Notes: generated by a model not told the origin, from the sequence alone. 64,000 nucleotides of DNA from Durusdinium trenchii (GCA_963970005.1 CAXAMN010022862.1:1-64000); one strand, 5' to 3'; shown: positions 18,912 to 29,736, counted from the stretch's first letter. Program-made: numbers and translations.

Positions 18912-19432
18912 CGATGGCCTCCAACCTAATAACAATAGCCTCCAACCCAAGAGTGATGGCCTCCAACCTACTAGCAATGGCCTCCAACCTCGGAGCGATG
19001 GCCTCCAACCTAGGAGCGCTGGCCTCCAACCTACTAGCGATGGCCTCCAACAGCAATGGCCTCCAACCTAGTAATAGCAATGGCCTCCAACCCACTAGCA
19101 ATGGCCTCTAACCTAAGAGTGATGGCCTCCAACCTACTAGCAATGGCCTCCCAACCTAGGAGCGATCCTCCAACCTAGGAGCGATGGCCCCCAACCTAAT
19201 AATAGCAATGGCCTCCAACCTAATAGTGGCCTCCAACCTAAGAGTGATGGCCTCCAACCTACTAGCAATGGCCTCCAACCTAGGAGCAATGGCCTCCAAC
19301 CTAGGAGCGATGGCCTCCAACCTACTAGCGATGGCCTCCAACCTAGGAGCGATGGCCTCCAACCTAGGAGCGATGGCCTCCAACCTAATAGCGATGGCCT
19401 CCAACCTAATAGCGATGGCCTCCAACCTTAGT
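18912..19432. repeat. 21-bp minisatellite (about 25 units)
   Basis: The array has unit atggcctccaacctaggagc with variants at the last positions (ctactagcg, ctaatagcg, caagagtg). Because the unit is a multiple of three, long frames are open on both strands: MASNLGA heptads on plus, LEAIAPR heptads on minus. One or two units are shortened (around 19048-19080 and 19150-19200), which shifts the register and argues against selection as coding sequence. Probably intronic or intergenic. Confidence 0.85.
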
Positions 19433-20256
19433 GAGAGAAAGCAACCACAAAGGCACAGCAGTCAACCACGATGCAACTGAACCAGCCCACCCTGCCAAAG
19501 ACAGGACCATGTGCATGTAGGGGCCCGGTGGAAGTAGAAAGGAAAATCTATATAAGCGGTTCAAAGTCGTCCAGAGGAATTTCAATTTATGTAGATAAAG
19601 ATTTAAGTGGCTTGAAGGAAAGTCTGGACTAAAAAGTTTGGAATTTGAACTCTGCGATCCAGTCATTTAGGAATGGAGAGAAGGTGAGGAAATCGGTTTA
19701 TGTTCAGTACACTGTTCTCTGTTGGCCGTGTTTTTTGGCAAACCCCTGCTGGTTTCTTTCAGGTTGCTACAAATCAGCCGCACAGGATCAAAGCCCTGGT
19801 GCGAAAGAGGTGGAAAAATCAACTCCAAGGACCAAGGATCTTTTCGACCGCCGGATTGGGTGGCAGCACATTTTTGACGTTGTAGCCGTGATCGATGAGG
19901 AATTTCTGCAACCGCAGTGCTGTCTTTCGATGGGAAAGCAGACTTGATGGGAAAATTAAAATGGTACCTCTTCAATGTTCTGGCCACAAACTCAGCTCTT
20001 GAGGCATGGATTTACCCATCCCAAGATGAAAAGTTTGGTGGCCAAAAGGATGTCTCCAAATGGGGGATGCCCACACCACTGAACAGCAGAAGACACACAA
20101 GAAACATCAGTTGGCAATCAAGGTGTCCAAACTCAGAAACTATGATTTGATCCACAAACTCGATGCAAGTTCTGAGGGTCAAATTCAGCTTCCCTCACCA
20201 ATTCGAAACTCGATATATCATTCCAACTTCCAACCACCCCACCCAAATTCCCGTAC
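19433..20256. other. No supported gene
   Basis: No recognisable coding sequence, repeat or RNA gene seen. Confidence 0.5.
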
Positions 20257-20559
20257 GTCCCGTACTCTCATCTCCTGCACATCTCGCTGGATGTCCTGCT
20301 TCGCCTTGGTAATCTTTGCCTTCTTCTGGTCAATCTTTTCCGTGATGTTGTCCCGATTCACGCAAACGTAGTCCATCTGATTGACCGATTGCGCGATCAG
20401 ACTCATGGTCCCCAGGATCGACGCGATGTTGGCGGCACAGTTGGCAGGCAAGTTCAGCGAGTGGGCACATTGGGTCAGACTATCTGCCACAAGGCCGATG
20501 AAGAGCAGATCGTTCACCACGTTCAGCAAAATGAAGTTGGCACAATGCTGTTCCGCCTC
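20257..20559 (-). CDS. Candidate exon, Cys-rich helical protein
   Basis: Minus-strand frame EAEQHCANFILLNVVNDLLF, GLVADSLTQCAHSLNLPANC, AANIASILGTMSLIAQSVNQ, then a Lys-rich coil (ITEKIDQKKAKITKAKQDIQ). The acceptor CTCAG precedes GAGGCGG at 20559. The donor is either GTACGG at 20251-20256 or the identical one 9 nt upstream (exon then ends at 20266). Regularly spaced Cys-Ala pairs in hydrophobic helices resemble the exon near 14.7 kb, consistent with one multi-exon gene spanning 14.1-20.6 kb. Function unknown. Confidence 0.5.
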
Positions 20560-23500
20560 CTGAGTTCGTCAAAGTCACGACTTGATCATTTGAGAATAGA
20601 AATCAGTTGGTGGCTTCCCTTCTGCCTTGATGGAAATTATATGCATCTTCGCAAGTGCAAACCAGAACTTCAGCACATCCCCCTGGGTGCATGTGGGGAA
20701 GGTACCCACCCTTCAAACTGCTTCTGAATCGAATGACATCCCCGGCCGTTCAACTTCAATCCGGCTCCTTGTCGACGACGCCTCCCCGCCGGCGAATTCG
20801 GTCGTAGTCACAGACCTCACTCGCGACAGGGATAATGAGGCCCATCAGGTTGATTCGCGCCACCATCTGACCTGAGATGTCTGGAACTGCAAAATCACAC
20901 TCATCTGAAAACCACCAAGCAGACACAAGCGGGCGGGCCATGTGACACCCCCATGCATCCAACGCCCGCGTTCGATCGGATCTTGCACCAGCCTGTTCAT
21001 TCCGAACCGACGAAGCTCCAAGCGACCCACCAGAAAAGACGACACGGCGAGCGCGAATGTTCTCCCAGCGACTGATGTCAATCACGCACAACACGTCCAC
21101 TGCACCCTCACTCACGTGTGCCAGACCCAGCAGCGGCAGCGTGCCATCCCCGGCAACCGCCGAAGGTGGCAGCACCACTGCGCCTGAGCGACGACACACT
21201 GAGCGACACAGAAACCATCAGACCTGGCCTCACCTCACCCATCCGCAAGTCTAGCGAAGACCCATTTTTTGCGCATGCAACCTTCAGAGGACAGAGCATT
21301 TCCCTTGAGAATGTCAACAAAATCTTCCAGCGGACACGCATCCCCTTGATCTGTTTGCAGAATCCAGCGCTGGACCAATTGTCAGGTGAGTTGCGACAGA
21401 ACAAGACCTATATCACCCATGAACTTATGCTTCTGCCAACAAAAGAGTGTGCTTATAGTCTAGTCTAGTGACTGACATGTCCGAGCAAGTCTTCCCCCAC
21501 CCCTCGCCCCACCCCGAACGCGGTCTGGACCACACGGGCCTCCCAAGACCTGTGGCTTTGTACGGGTCAGTAGCCCAGTCAGCGCCACCAGCGCACTCAG
21601 GAGCGCAAGCACCAGAGGGACTCGGCGCCGCCAAAGCGCTTGGCCCAGCTGGCCGGCAGGGGAGCTGGGTAGCTCCTGGCGACTTTTCACTGAGAGAGAG
21701 GAGAGAAGAGAGATAGTTGGGGATTGAAGGCGGAAACAAGGAGTTGAGGCTTGAAGGGAACCGGAAGTCACGGAAGGAGAGAACTTCAAGTACCTGAACT
21801 CAGTTTCTCCACTTCCGTCCGGACTTTGCAAGATCACTCCTACCAGGTGGGAGTCATTCAGAGAGTCGAGATGATCCTCCCAAACTTCCAGTCCTGGACC
21901 CGTGACCCCCCAGGGCCAACCGCGGATTCGACGGGCGGGTTTCGACGAACTGAAAAAATTGAACGACCGGGAAAGGACGGCGCAGTTGGTTTGAAACGGG
22001 CCCGGGTGGTCCTCGGTTGCGAGGATCAAAGTTTCGCTCGCCTCACAATCCTCCACCTCAGCCAACGTGGAGAGGATAGTCGAGTCAGAGGGCCCTTCAA
22101 CAAAATCTTTACATAAGATGACTAAGCTGAGGCCTTGGTAGATAAACAAGGTCAGCACTGTGGCAGGACAGGATGCGAAAGACTAACCTTGCTTTGAAAG
22201 ACAGACCTGCGGCCGCCTGCGGCCCGAGGCCCAGCTCTGTTTCTGCTCTCAAGACTCGAGACTCTCACGGGAGCTCTTTCGGGGCGGGAGATCGAAGGTA
22301 CTGGTCAACCTGGTCCCTGAGGCCCGGAACCTCCATTGCTGAGCCGGCCATGGACAGCGGGTCGCGAGCCGCGGGGTGTTTCAAGTGTCAAGCTTTGGGT
22401 GGAAGCTGCAGAAGTGCTTTGAGTGAGTTCAGCTTCAAAAGCTTCAGGGCCACTCTGTCGGACCCTCTCTCTGCGAGGTTTATGCCAATGCAAGTCGTCT
22501 GATTCGCTCTTTGGAACTCACCCGGTCAATTCCTGGGACCCAAAAATTCACCCGAATTGGGGAATCGACTCGTGCACCGAGTCGAGGGATCTTGGAAAGG
22601 GAACATGACCGCGATAGTCTGAAGCATTTGATGCTGTGCAGGGCTTCTCGTTGGACCCACCACGAAACTCGCTTTCGGGGTTGCTCCGTGAACTTCTCAG
22701 TAAAGCCACACGTGCACAACCTTCCTCATCCTAGCAACCTTCCTCCTTTCACTGCAAGTGTTCTGAGAGCTTATCACAGCCTTCCACTGCCTTTCCCATC
22801 GATTCGCGACCTTTTTGACTTAGCTCGCTGGCTGCATCGGCTGCTTCTGGTGTCGCACAACTTTGGGGCCCGCCCTGCCATGTGCACAAGAATTGGATGG
22901 GATGGCCCTGTTAAAATCCATCCTTCCTGAGGTAGTCTTCCATCGAAAACCTACTGTAAGAATCGGTAGAAAGGACCGTGGAAAAGGCATCCGGACACCT
23001 AGTTCTACACTGGCATTGAAACTGATCACCCGTGACACCATGACTTGCACTTTTGCCTTGCACTCCACCAAGCCGCTGGGCATCCTTTCAACTGCTCTTC
23101 TGTGGTGCCACCCATGTCATCCTCTTCAAAAATCGATGTCAATTGACCCCTCATTCCTTGGGCCCCGGCGCCACTTGCCTGGCGGGTGTTATCGAGCTGG
23201 CTTGCCCCGAGAAACATCGGCAACCCCATTGCTTCACCTGGCGCCCCTGATGCACTTGGCAGTGCCAGTCTTCTTTCTTCCAAAAAGAAGAATGAGGACA
23301 CCCTCTTTGATTGGGAACGTGATCATTCTGGATATGACAGCTCTTGGCGAACTTGTAGCTACATAGTGTCGAAGTCGTTGATCCGTTGAGGCAACGACAC
23401 TGTTGAACCGTTCCCGACCCTCGAATCCACCAAGCGTTCTTCACACGGCCAATATGGTGCATCCACTCGACTGTTCCTCTTCCCCTTGCCCCAGGCCCCT

Positions 23501-24966
23501 AGAACCTCCTATCACCTTCCTTCAACCCCGGATGCTTCCAAAACCTAGACGCTCTGCTCTTTTCATTCCGAACGTCTTCGTATCACCGCGCCACCACGTC
23601 CCTTCCTCGTCCCAGCGCCTTTGGCTCGTCACGTCCGCCTCCAAGTTGATCAACCGCCGGGCCTGAGACGAGGGGCTGACCGGTGCTCGACCGGTTCCGG
23701 TGAACACCTGATGGAACAAGCCATGATCCTCAGCCTCACATCCTATCTGGAGCCACACATATTTAAGCCTAGACCAGTTATACCCGTCTGTGATTTCGTG
23801 AGCTGTCGCACTTGATCCAGCTCAAGAAAAAGCATGCATATTGGTGTGTAAATGAAGGAGAATGGATGGACAGCAGTACAAAGGAATCACAAAAGAAGTG
23901 TGGCATCTTACCCCCCTGCAAGCAAGTCATATAAACCGGAAGTTCAGGGGTGCTTCAATTACACTAGGATGATAAACTCTGCACACCGTTCGTGTGGGAT
24001 AGCTGCCTACAGTCGCTGAGTTCTTCCCCGTGCCTTTTGCTCGCCAGGGCCCCCAGCAGCCCCTGCCAGCGCAGCACGAAACTTCACATTCTCCTCCTGG
24101 CTAACGCAGTAGGAGCAAAGTGCGGGGTCGAAAGATCTAAAGCCGTCCCATTAGTGGCCGACTGGCAAAGAACTGTTATATAAATCATGGATGCCCATAG
24201 AAGGCTTCGGATAATCAAGGAGCGGAAAGCCAGGAATTCTGCGGCAGAAGTACACCTAAGTCATCCCAAGTCCTGTCTTGAATCGATTGAATCGGGCCCA
24301 AGTCACTGATGGAGGAGTTGGAAAGTTCCTGAATACGACTTGATTTATATAAATGCGACAGCATGGGGCAGGGTGGGGCTCCTCATGTTGAGACTCAGGC
24401 ATGTCACATTGATCGTCAATCAAGGATGGTTGTTGCTATAGTGTTCCATTGTTGCTAGACAATGTGGAGTGCTGGGGCTGCTAGGCTTGAGGGTGTGGTC
24501 ATTTTTTCCAAAAAAGCTTGGACTGCTAGGGCACGTTTGCCCAAGCTGATCCCTCCGAAAACCCTGGCGCTTGGGGATCTCCATCCAAGTGACTGAGGAT
24601 CCCCTTGTCGCTCGGTCCTCCAGTGCTTGGACACGAGTCTCAGCGCCGGCACTGTGGCCCTGGTGTTTTTTCACCGGGGCTTAGGCGGTTAGGCTGTGGT
24701 GCAAAAGGTCGACTGTTGGAGGTACTGGAAGAAGGATAAAATCAGTTGAAGACATGGGAGAGCTTCTGACTGTTGGTCCGGGGAAAGCTTTCTCTTGATT
24801 GATCTTGATTTCTGTGTGAATCACCTGCGCCTTGTCCTAAACTGGCTGGCATCATGCACCCTACCGGGGTACTACTGGGAGAGTCCAGCAACTTATGCTT
24901 GCTCTCCAATTTTCTTTTTCTCTGCATCTGCCTTGGGAAGGATATTTTGGGCTTTGATCGACTCAC
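20560..24966. other. Long stretch without a firmly supported gene
   Basis: Many short frames occur on both strands. Weak exon candidates on the minus strand are 20.8-20.95 kb (WWFSDECDFAVPDISGQM) and ~23.05-23.15 kb (SIFEEDDMGGTTEEQLKGC), neither with convincing borders. 21.5-22.2 kb is GC-rich with a hydrophobic segment (VPLVLALLSALVALTGLL). I do not call any of these. Confidence 0.45.
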
Positions 24967-25140
24967 TTCAGTGTGAAGAGCAACTTCTCGCTGAGCCTTC
25001 TCAAGAGCATCTAGCCGCTGGGCGGTCTGATCGTTCACCTGTGCCTCGCATTCGAGTTCCGCCCAGCAATCAAGGGATCTACCCCCATCACCAAGGGTCA
25101 TCGCTGGCAGAAACTGGTTGCTTTCTTCCGTGATCTTCAT
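24967..25140 (-). CDS. Candidate exon of a coiled-coil host gene
   Basis: The frame reads MKITEESNQFLPAMTLGDGG, then WAELECEAQVNDQTAQRLDA and LEKAQREVALHTE, ending exactly at a canonical donor GTGAGT (24961-24966 as actcac on plus). The second half has heptad character. Two further short minus-strand coiled-coil pieces lie just upstream (25.37-25.58 kb), so these are probably exons of one gene. The start may not be the ATG at 25138-25140. Confidence 0.45.
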
Positions 25141-25370
25141 GGCCCTTCATTTTGTTGCCAGGTTCCTGCTCCCAAATCAAGTTATCAAGGGTTGGTTCTC
25201 ACCCAAATCACATCTGGCTAGTCCAACTGTCGGTGAACATACGCAATATCCATGTTGAGAAGGGGTTCTATCATGAGGCTCCATTTGGAAATTAGGTTCA
25301 TTGAGGCTGTTGAGGCTGAGAAATTTCTCCTCCTTCGTGGTTTGCGCATCTAGGCCACGTCACACCTCAC

Positions 25371-25459
25371 TGCTGGACCCTTCGCCTCATGCTGCATCTC
25401 CTTCTTCAGTTCGAGGTTCTCCTTCATGACCTCGCAGGAAAGGACTTGCCAGACAGTCT
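25371..25459 (-). CDS. Candidate exon of the same coiled-coil gene
   Basis: TVWQVLSCEVMKENLELKKE followed by MQHEAKGPA lies between a CTGCAG acceptor and a GTGAGG donor (cctcac at 25365-25370 on plus). Strong heptad periodicity. Upstream another acceptor-like TTTCAG at ~25.58 kb begins a piece containing MQLKCENMAK. A TIR-bounded element begins immediately beyond, at 25589. Confidence 0.45.
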
Positions 25460-25588
25460 GCAGCGGTGCCCGCGGAAGGGGTTTCCAGCTTCGGGTTCGA
25501 ACTCCAGTGATCGGGAAGGTGTGACGTTTTGGCCATGTTTTCACACTTGAGCTGCATGCTCCACATCCTGAAACAAACATGCGTCCCC

Positions 25589-25711
25589 AAAAAAGATGGT
25601 AAAAGGGGGGTTCTGGGGAGGGTTTGTTGGTGTGTTGCTTGTTATGATTTTTTGTTGATGTTCAATGTGTTTTCCTTGCTGTTGATGTTTTATGTGTGGG
25701 GGGTTCTGGGG
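25589..25711 (+). repeat. Left terminal inverted repeat
   Basis: Runs from aaaaaagatggtaaaagggg to gtgtggggggttctgggg. It pairs with 39522-39641 in reverse complement over ~120 bp with roughly ten mismatches or single-base gaps. Weak similarity (atgaggtgg) continues ~50 bp further inside. Confidence 0.8.
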
Positions 25712-25932
25712 TTTTTGGGGTTCTAACTTTTCTGGGGCAAATGGTTTTAACATGAGGTGGATGATTGTTGTTGCTGTGTTTTATTTCTAGGTCTGGGTTT
25801 ATGGGTTGTAACTATGCTGTGGTTATGTTAGGTTGTAAAGTTTTATGGGTTGTTATGGTGTGGTTATGGTGTTTTTTAGTTTTCAGGTGTTTGCTCATAT
25901 CTGCCGTTCTTATCACTGAACCACATTCACAT
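25712..25932. other. AT-rich sub-terminal region
   Basis: T/G-rich sequence between the left TIR and the nuclease gene. No gene seen. Confidence 0.5.
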
Positions 25933-26499
25933 TCAATCTGTTCTTTTTTCACTTAACTCATCTTTGTTGTTGATATATAGTTCTCTTCTCCTATCATCCA
26001 CTTTGTCTTTGTTTTCATTGTATTGTTCTCGTCGGTTTTCATTGATTTCAGTTTGGTGTTTGTAATAACTTTTTCTTGCTTGTTCATTGACCTTTTCATT
26101 AAATAGTTGTCTATTTAATTTTGTTTTTTTCAGCACAGTATTCCTTGTTGTTTTCATACCATTCTTTCCACTTCTCACTTATTTTTTCTCCGTTGTCTTC
26201 TTGGTATTCTTTACGTGTTCTTCCCTCAACCTTCTTATTAAGACAGTCAGTATTCTTGATGTAGTGTCCTTCTTGTTTTTGAAGCATTGCTTTACTTTCA
26301 GCAGGGTAGTTTTCAATCAGTGCACATCAAACATAAAAACACCATTTGTATGCTTCTTTCCTGTTTTCAAATAATACTTATACTTTTCCCTATGCCTTGC
26401 CATTCTTTGACATAAACATTCGCAAGTGCTTCCAATATAACACTTGTTGTATCCAATGTCAGTGATTTTATAAATTTTACCGTGTTCATACCTATTCAT
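25933..26499 (-). pseudogene. GIY-YIG endonuclease, viral type, frame-broken
   Basis: Begins with ATG at 26499: GKIYKITDIGYNKCYIGSTC carries the GIY-YIG core (YKI then CYIGST), with the conserved Arg in QRMARHRE following. The frame then stops at 26317 (FMFDVH). The sense continues in a second frame (LIENYPAESKAMLQKQEGHY, then TDCLNKKVEGRTRKEY), and a third frame, 25933-26178, holds a C-terminal tail of charged repeats (KSYYKHQTEINENRREQYN). GIY-YIG proteins with this Lys/Glu/Tyr-rich tail are common in giant viruses and Polinton-like viruses. At least two frameshifts. They cut DNA; the role here could be mobility or host-DNA attack. Confidence 0.8.
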
Positions 26500-26553
26500 C
26501 CTTATTTATCCTGTGTATTTATTTTTTAAACGGTTTTTTCCTAAAAGTATAAT

Positions 26554-27494
26554 ATGGCAAGACGATTAAGAAAATATGATATTATAAGTAATGTTTATTA
26601 TGATGTCAATGAAGGTCTCGGGTCTGTTAAGTAAACACTTAAGAAAGCAAAAGAGAAAGACCCATCAATCAATACAGTAGATGTAAAACAATTTATGGCA
26701 AAACAACCGAACAAACAGATTGGAAAGTATAGAGGGTATAATTCCTACACTGCTCCGTTTGCCCGATTCGAATACCAAATGGATATAATGGACATGGTGC
26801 CTTTAACCAAAGAACCTGAAGGAAAAAACCCACTCAAAAATGATGAACCAAGGTATGCATTAGTTGTCATTGATATTTTAAGTAAATTCGGGAATGCCGT
26901 TCCAATGAGAAACAAAGATGGGGTGAGTGTATTGAAAGCATTGAAAGAGACTTTTAAGAAGATGGATTACTGTATGTCAATATATAGCGATGATGACGGA
27001 GCATTCCAGACGGTAGTGCCAAAGTTTTTACGGATGAAGGCATCAATCACATCATCACAAGGACACACGCCAACGTTGTAGAGCGTTTCATCAGAACACT
27101 GAAAAATATGATACACGATAGGGTTAGATTTAACAAGGCGGGATGGACGAGTATGCTTCCACCCGTCTTGAAGAAATACAACAGTAGCAAACACTCATCA
27201 ACCAAACTAACACCCAACGAAGCACACGACGACAAGAACAACATGGATGTTAAAGTAAATCTGACAAGAAGAGAAAAGAACACAAGGAAATATGAGGAGA
27301 TATATGAGAATGACACCGTCAAAATCTTCACGAAGGGAAGAGGCAACTACACCGACAGGAAGGAATACAACAGCAAATGGTCAAAGGAAAACTACAAGGT
27401 TCAGAAGATAGAATACGACAGCACGGGCAACAGAAGCTTCAAACTGGAAGGATTGACTAAACCATTCCTTAGGCACGAAATCCTAAAGGTTTGA
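26554..27494 (+). pseudogene. Retroviral-type (rve) integrase of Polinton/PLV type, frame-broken
   Basis: Starts at ATG 26554 (MARRLRKYDIISNVYYDVNE), then meets TAA at 26632-26634. Sense resumes at once (TLKKAKEKDPSINTVDVKQF). The core has DDE residues in FEYQMDIMD, YSDDDGAF and VERFIRTLK. A frameshift near 27020 separates the second and third, since the shifted frame reads TDEGINHIITRTHANVVERF. The C-terminal part (YNSSKHSSTKLTPNEAH, KYEEIYENDTVKIF, LEGLTKPFLRHEIL) matches the chromodomain-less tail of Maverick/PLV integrases. It integrates double-stranded element DNA through the TIRs. One nonsense and one frameshift; otherwise full length (~310 codons). Confidence 0.9.
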
Positions 27495-28123
27495 TAGGAT
27501 GTCATAAATCAACTCATCAGGTATTCTGTATAGTTCATCTTGTGTCTTCTTTCTTTGTTCGTTCCACAAACCTTTACACGGTAGTCTTTGTGCCGTTTCT
27601 TTGTGTCTGTTCCCTACGATGCTATTACAATCCTTTTTACATAAAGGTCTTGATTTCCAGTTTTGTAGGTTGGTCGCTTCGCGAGGGAGGATATTTCCCT
27701 GTTGGTCATATCCTCCCATCCATATAGTCGTCCGCTTCCTATATTCAAAACCATACTTACAATAATCTACATCGTAATAATCAAAATCGTTCATCAAGTC
27801 CTGGTCTTTCAAAAGTCCCGTCGGTGGATTTTCTATGAAAAATATTGTAGGTTGAGAGTAGTTAGTGATTTCAACAGTTTTCCTTACAATACTATTCGCA
27901 TAATCTATCTTTCTAACACCCATAGTTTTTGCTCTACTATATTCGTGCAAGGAGGGGATGCCCATATAACATCAAAATCTTTGTCCAATTCTTTGTAGTC
28001 CCATTGTACTATATCTTCATTAATGTGTGCGTTATTCAAATCTAACGATATGACACTAAAACTGAATTCACGGGCAACTTTACCAACACTACCTGTTCCA
28101 CTAAACAACTCCAATAGTTTCAT
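27483..28123 (-). pseudogene. C5-cytosine DNA methyltransferase, one frameshift
   Basis: ATG at 28121-28123. Motif I is LLELFSGTGSVGKVAREF, motif IV WASPPCT (catalytic Cys codon at 27947-27949) and motif VI FFIENPPTG. Between motifs IV and VI the frame changes (about 27905-27945) and sense continues YSRAKTMGVRKIDYANSIV. The C-terminus (ending PDELIYDILSNL) overlaps the integrase gene tail-to-tail by 12 bp. About 210 codons, short like viral Dcm-type enzymes with a minimal target-recognition region. Methylates cytosine in DNA, possibly to protect element DNA or control its expression. The LTR retrotransposon is inserted 18 bp upstream of its start codon. Confidence 0.85.
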
Positions 28124-28136
28124 ATTAAAACTTTAT

Positions 28137-28141
28137 AATTT
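28137..28141 (+). repeat. Target-site duplication, left (AATTT)
   Basis: AATTT immediately precedes the left LTR; the identical AATTT follows the right LTR at 35085-35089. Five-base duplications are typical of Ty1/copia integration. Confidence 0.9.
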
Positions 28142-28248
28142 TGCGAAGCGAAACGCTTGTTTCACGATTTGGGCCCGAAGTGCGTCAGATGTACACTTCT
28201 CGATTTGTGCCTATGCAAGGCTGGCTGACCGATCTAAATGGTCAAACA
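28142..28248 (-). repeat. 3' LTR (element sense), 107 bp
   Basis: Direct repeat of 34978-35084 at an exact offset of 6,836 bp. Differences: gggcccgaag versus gggcctgaag, and gatttgtgcc versus gatttgagcc. Ends TG...CA. Confidence 0.95.
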
Positions 28249-28639
28249 CCGTGCCTCCAGCCATGCATACTTGGCACAACTGCACTTCATACGCCTTTGC
28301 GTAATGGGGGCAGCGTTCGCAAAAGTGGATCGCTTTGCCCCTTGGATTCATCCTGTACTGGGTGGTTTGCCTTAGCAACCGCAGCCCATAGGCTTCAGAA
28401 ATCTCAAGCTCTTTGAAGGCTTGATCCCTTTGTCGGCGCATCTCGCTGATGCCAACCTCCAATTCCTCGATGTAGTCATCTTTCTTTTGCAGCTCACTCT
28501 GCAGCTTCTCCTCGTTTTCTTCATATGCTTTCATGTAGGTCTGCAAGCCCTCCGTCTCATAGGCTTGGCTGCCTATCTCCTTCATTTCAGGCTTTTCCTT
28601 TTCAGCCTGGGTCCCGAGCATGTTGTTCAGGTACTGCAC
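28211..28639 (-). CDS. 3'-terminal coiled-coil plus Cys/His module of the LTR element
   Basis: The minus-strand frame overlaps the RNase H frame by 13 bp and runs 38 bp into the 3' LTR. Residues ~20-95 form a coiled coil (MKAYEENEEKLQSELQKKDD, ISEMRRQRDQAFKELEI). The end has NPRGKAIHFCERCPHYAKAY followed by LCQVC, a candidate zinc site (His, then two Cys pairs). A similar arrangement (coiled coil, then TGKSYHTHPDCQAL and CCAFC) occurs in the unrelated exon at 54152-54630. It may be the C-terminal part of the polyprotein or a separate product. Role unknown. Confidence 0.55.
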   Translation of the reverse strand: MQYLNNMLGTQAEKEKPEMKEIGSQAYETEGLQTYMKAYEENEEKLQSELQKKDDYIEELEVGISEMRRQRDQAFKELEISEAYGLRLLRQTTQYRMNPRGKAIHFCERCPHYAKAYEVQLCQVCMAGGTVFDHLDRSASLA

Positions 28640-29736
28640 GATGTAGCACCTTCAATGATGTTGCGCCGCAACCATCCTGCAATGCTCCAGGCCCCACACA
28701 CGGCGCATGCCGTGAAGACTATCCAACTCCAATCATAGCCTTTTGCTTCTTCTTCTGTGGGTTCTCCTGCCACTTCACCAAGTCTCGACAGGATCATCAA
28801 CATCCCCACATGCATGTCTTTGACCTTCATGATCTTCTTGGTAGCCTTTCGCATCCTCTCCTTGTACTCCAAGTCCATGAACTCCTGTTTGCCAATCCTC
28901 TCACCAAGGCTGTTGATCATCTTCATCATGAACAGCAGTCCATAGAGTCGGCTCCTTGTCAGGTTCTTCGTCCCAACATCAGCACAGTTGAGCTCAGTGC
29001 CAATTGCTGCCACGCTGAAGATCTTGTCCTTTTCCTTCTGTTGAACCCATAGCAGTGCTGCATCAAGATGTCGAACTCTTCCAATACCTTGGCGTTGCAC
29101 CATTGCCCTGGCCGCTGAGCTGTCAGATCGGATCTTCATGTCACAGGGCTCTCCGATCATGGCTGTCCATAGGTGTCGGATCAAGAGTCCATCCGAGCAC
29201 CCTGCCACGATGGCCACAAACTCAGATTCTCCTGAGGATAGGGCTATGGCTTTCTGTGAGCGCACCCTGGGTTCCATCAAGTTCCCATCGATGAAGATCT
29301 GGAACGATGTGGTGCTGCGTCGGTCGTTCTTGTTGCCGGCATAGTCGGCATCTGTCACAACTTCTATCAGGTGCTTCTCCTTCTCATCCACCTCCTCTTC
29401 ATCTCTCACATCCATGACCGACTGCCCTTTCTTCCTCAGGCCGATCCTCGCACCGAAGCCCATCGTTCCTTGCAAATAGGAACATACGTGCCAGGCGTTC
29501 TTCCATGCCTGCTGTGTGGGCTTTGCCATGCTCCTTGCCAGAATTGGGCGTCCGGCCTCTCTCCAGCCAGATACATCAGCCTCCCAACCACGCTGCGATA
29601 CCTTGTTATCTCCTCTCCTTTCAGCAGCTGACTCTCGTCCTTCTTGGCGATGTTCTGGTCCATGGGAGTCTTTCTGTAGGCCTTCTTGAACACGTCTGTG
29701 TCCTTGGCGAGGCTTTCGTACTGTTTGTAATCGCAC
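28627..29736 (-). CDS. RNase H and C-terminal membrane segment
   Basis: The first ~45 codons are out of register with the RT frame; sense begins near AWKNAWHVCSYLQGTMGFG. Copia RNase H residues are visible: VTDADYAG (Asp), LSSGESEF (Glu), IRSDSSAA (Asp) and VRHLDAALLWVQ (His). ELNCADVGTKNL closes the domain. A later segment WIVFTACAVCGAWSIAGWL (~335-355) looks like a transmembrane helix, unusual after a copia RNase H. Length 369 codons. Confidence 0.8.
   Translation of the reverse strand: MRLQTVRKPRQGHRRVQEGLQKDSHGPEHRQEGRESAAERRGDNKVSQRGWEADVSGWREAGRPILARSMAKPTQQAWKNAWHVCSYLQGTMGFGARIGLRKKGQSVMDVRDEEEVDEKEKHLIEVVTDADYAGNKNDRRSTTSFQIFIDGNLMEPRVRSQKAIALSSGESEFVAIVAGCSDGLLIRHLWTAMIGEPCDMKIRSDSSAARAMVQRQGIGRVRHLDAALLWVQQKEKDKIFSVAAIGTELNCADVGTKNLTRSRLYGLLFMMKMINSLGERIGKQEFMDLEYKERMRKATKKIMKVKDMHVGMLMILSRLGEVAGEPTEEEAKGYDWSWIVFTACAVCGAWSIAGWLRRNIIEGATSCST

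Noticed and set aside
18914..19480. MASNL/LEAIA heptad-repeat proteins on both strands
   Set aside because: Register changes within the array and openness on both strands point to a non-coding minisatellite.
21460..22158. 232-codon minus-strand frame with a hydrophobic stretch
   Set aside because: No homologous motif and no exon borders seen; GC-rich region open in several frames.
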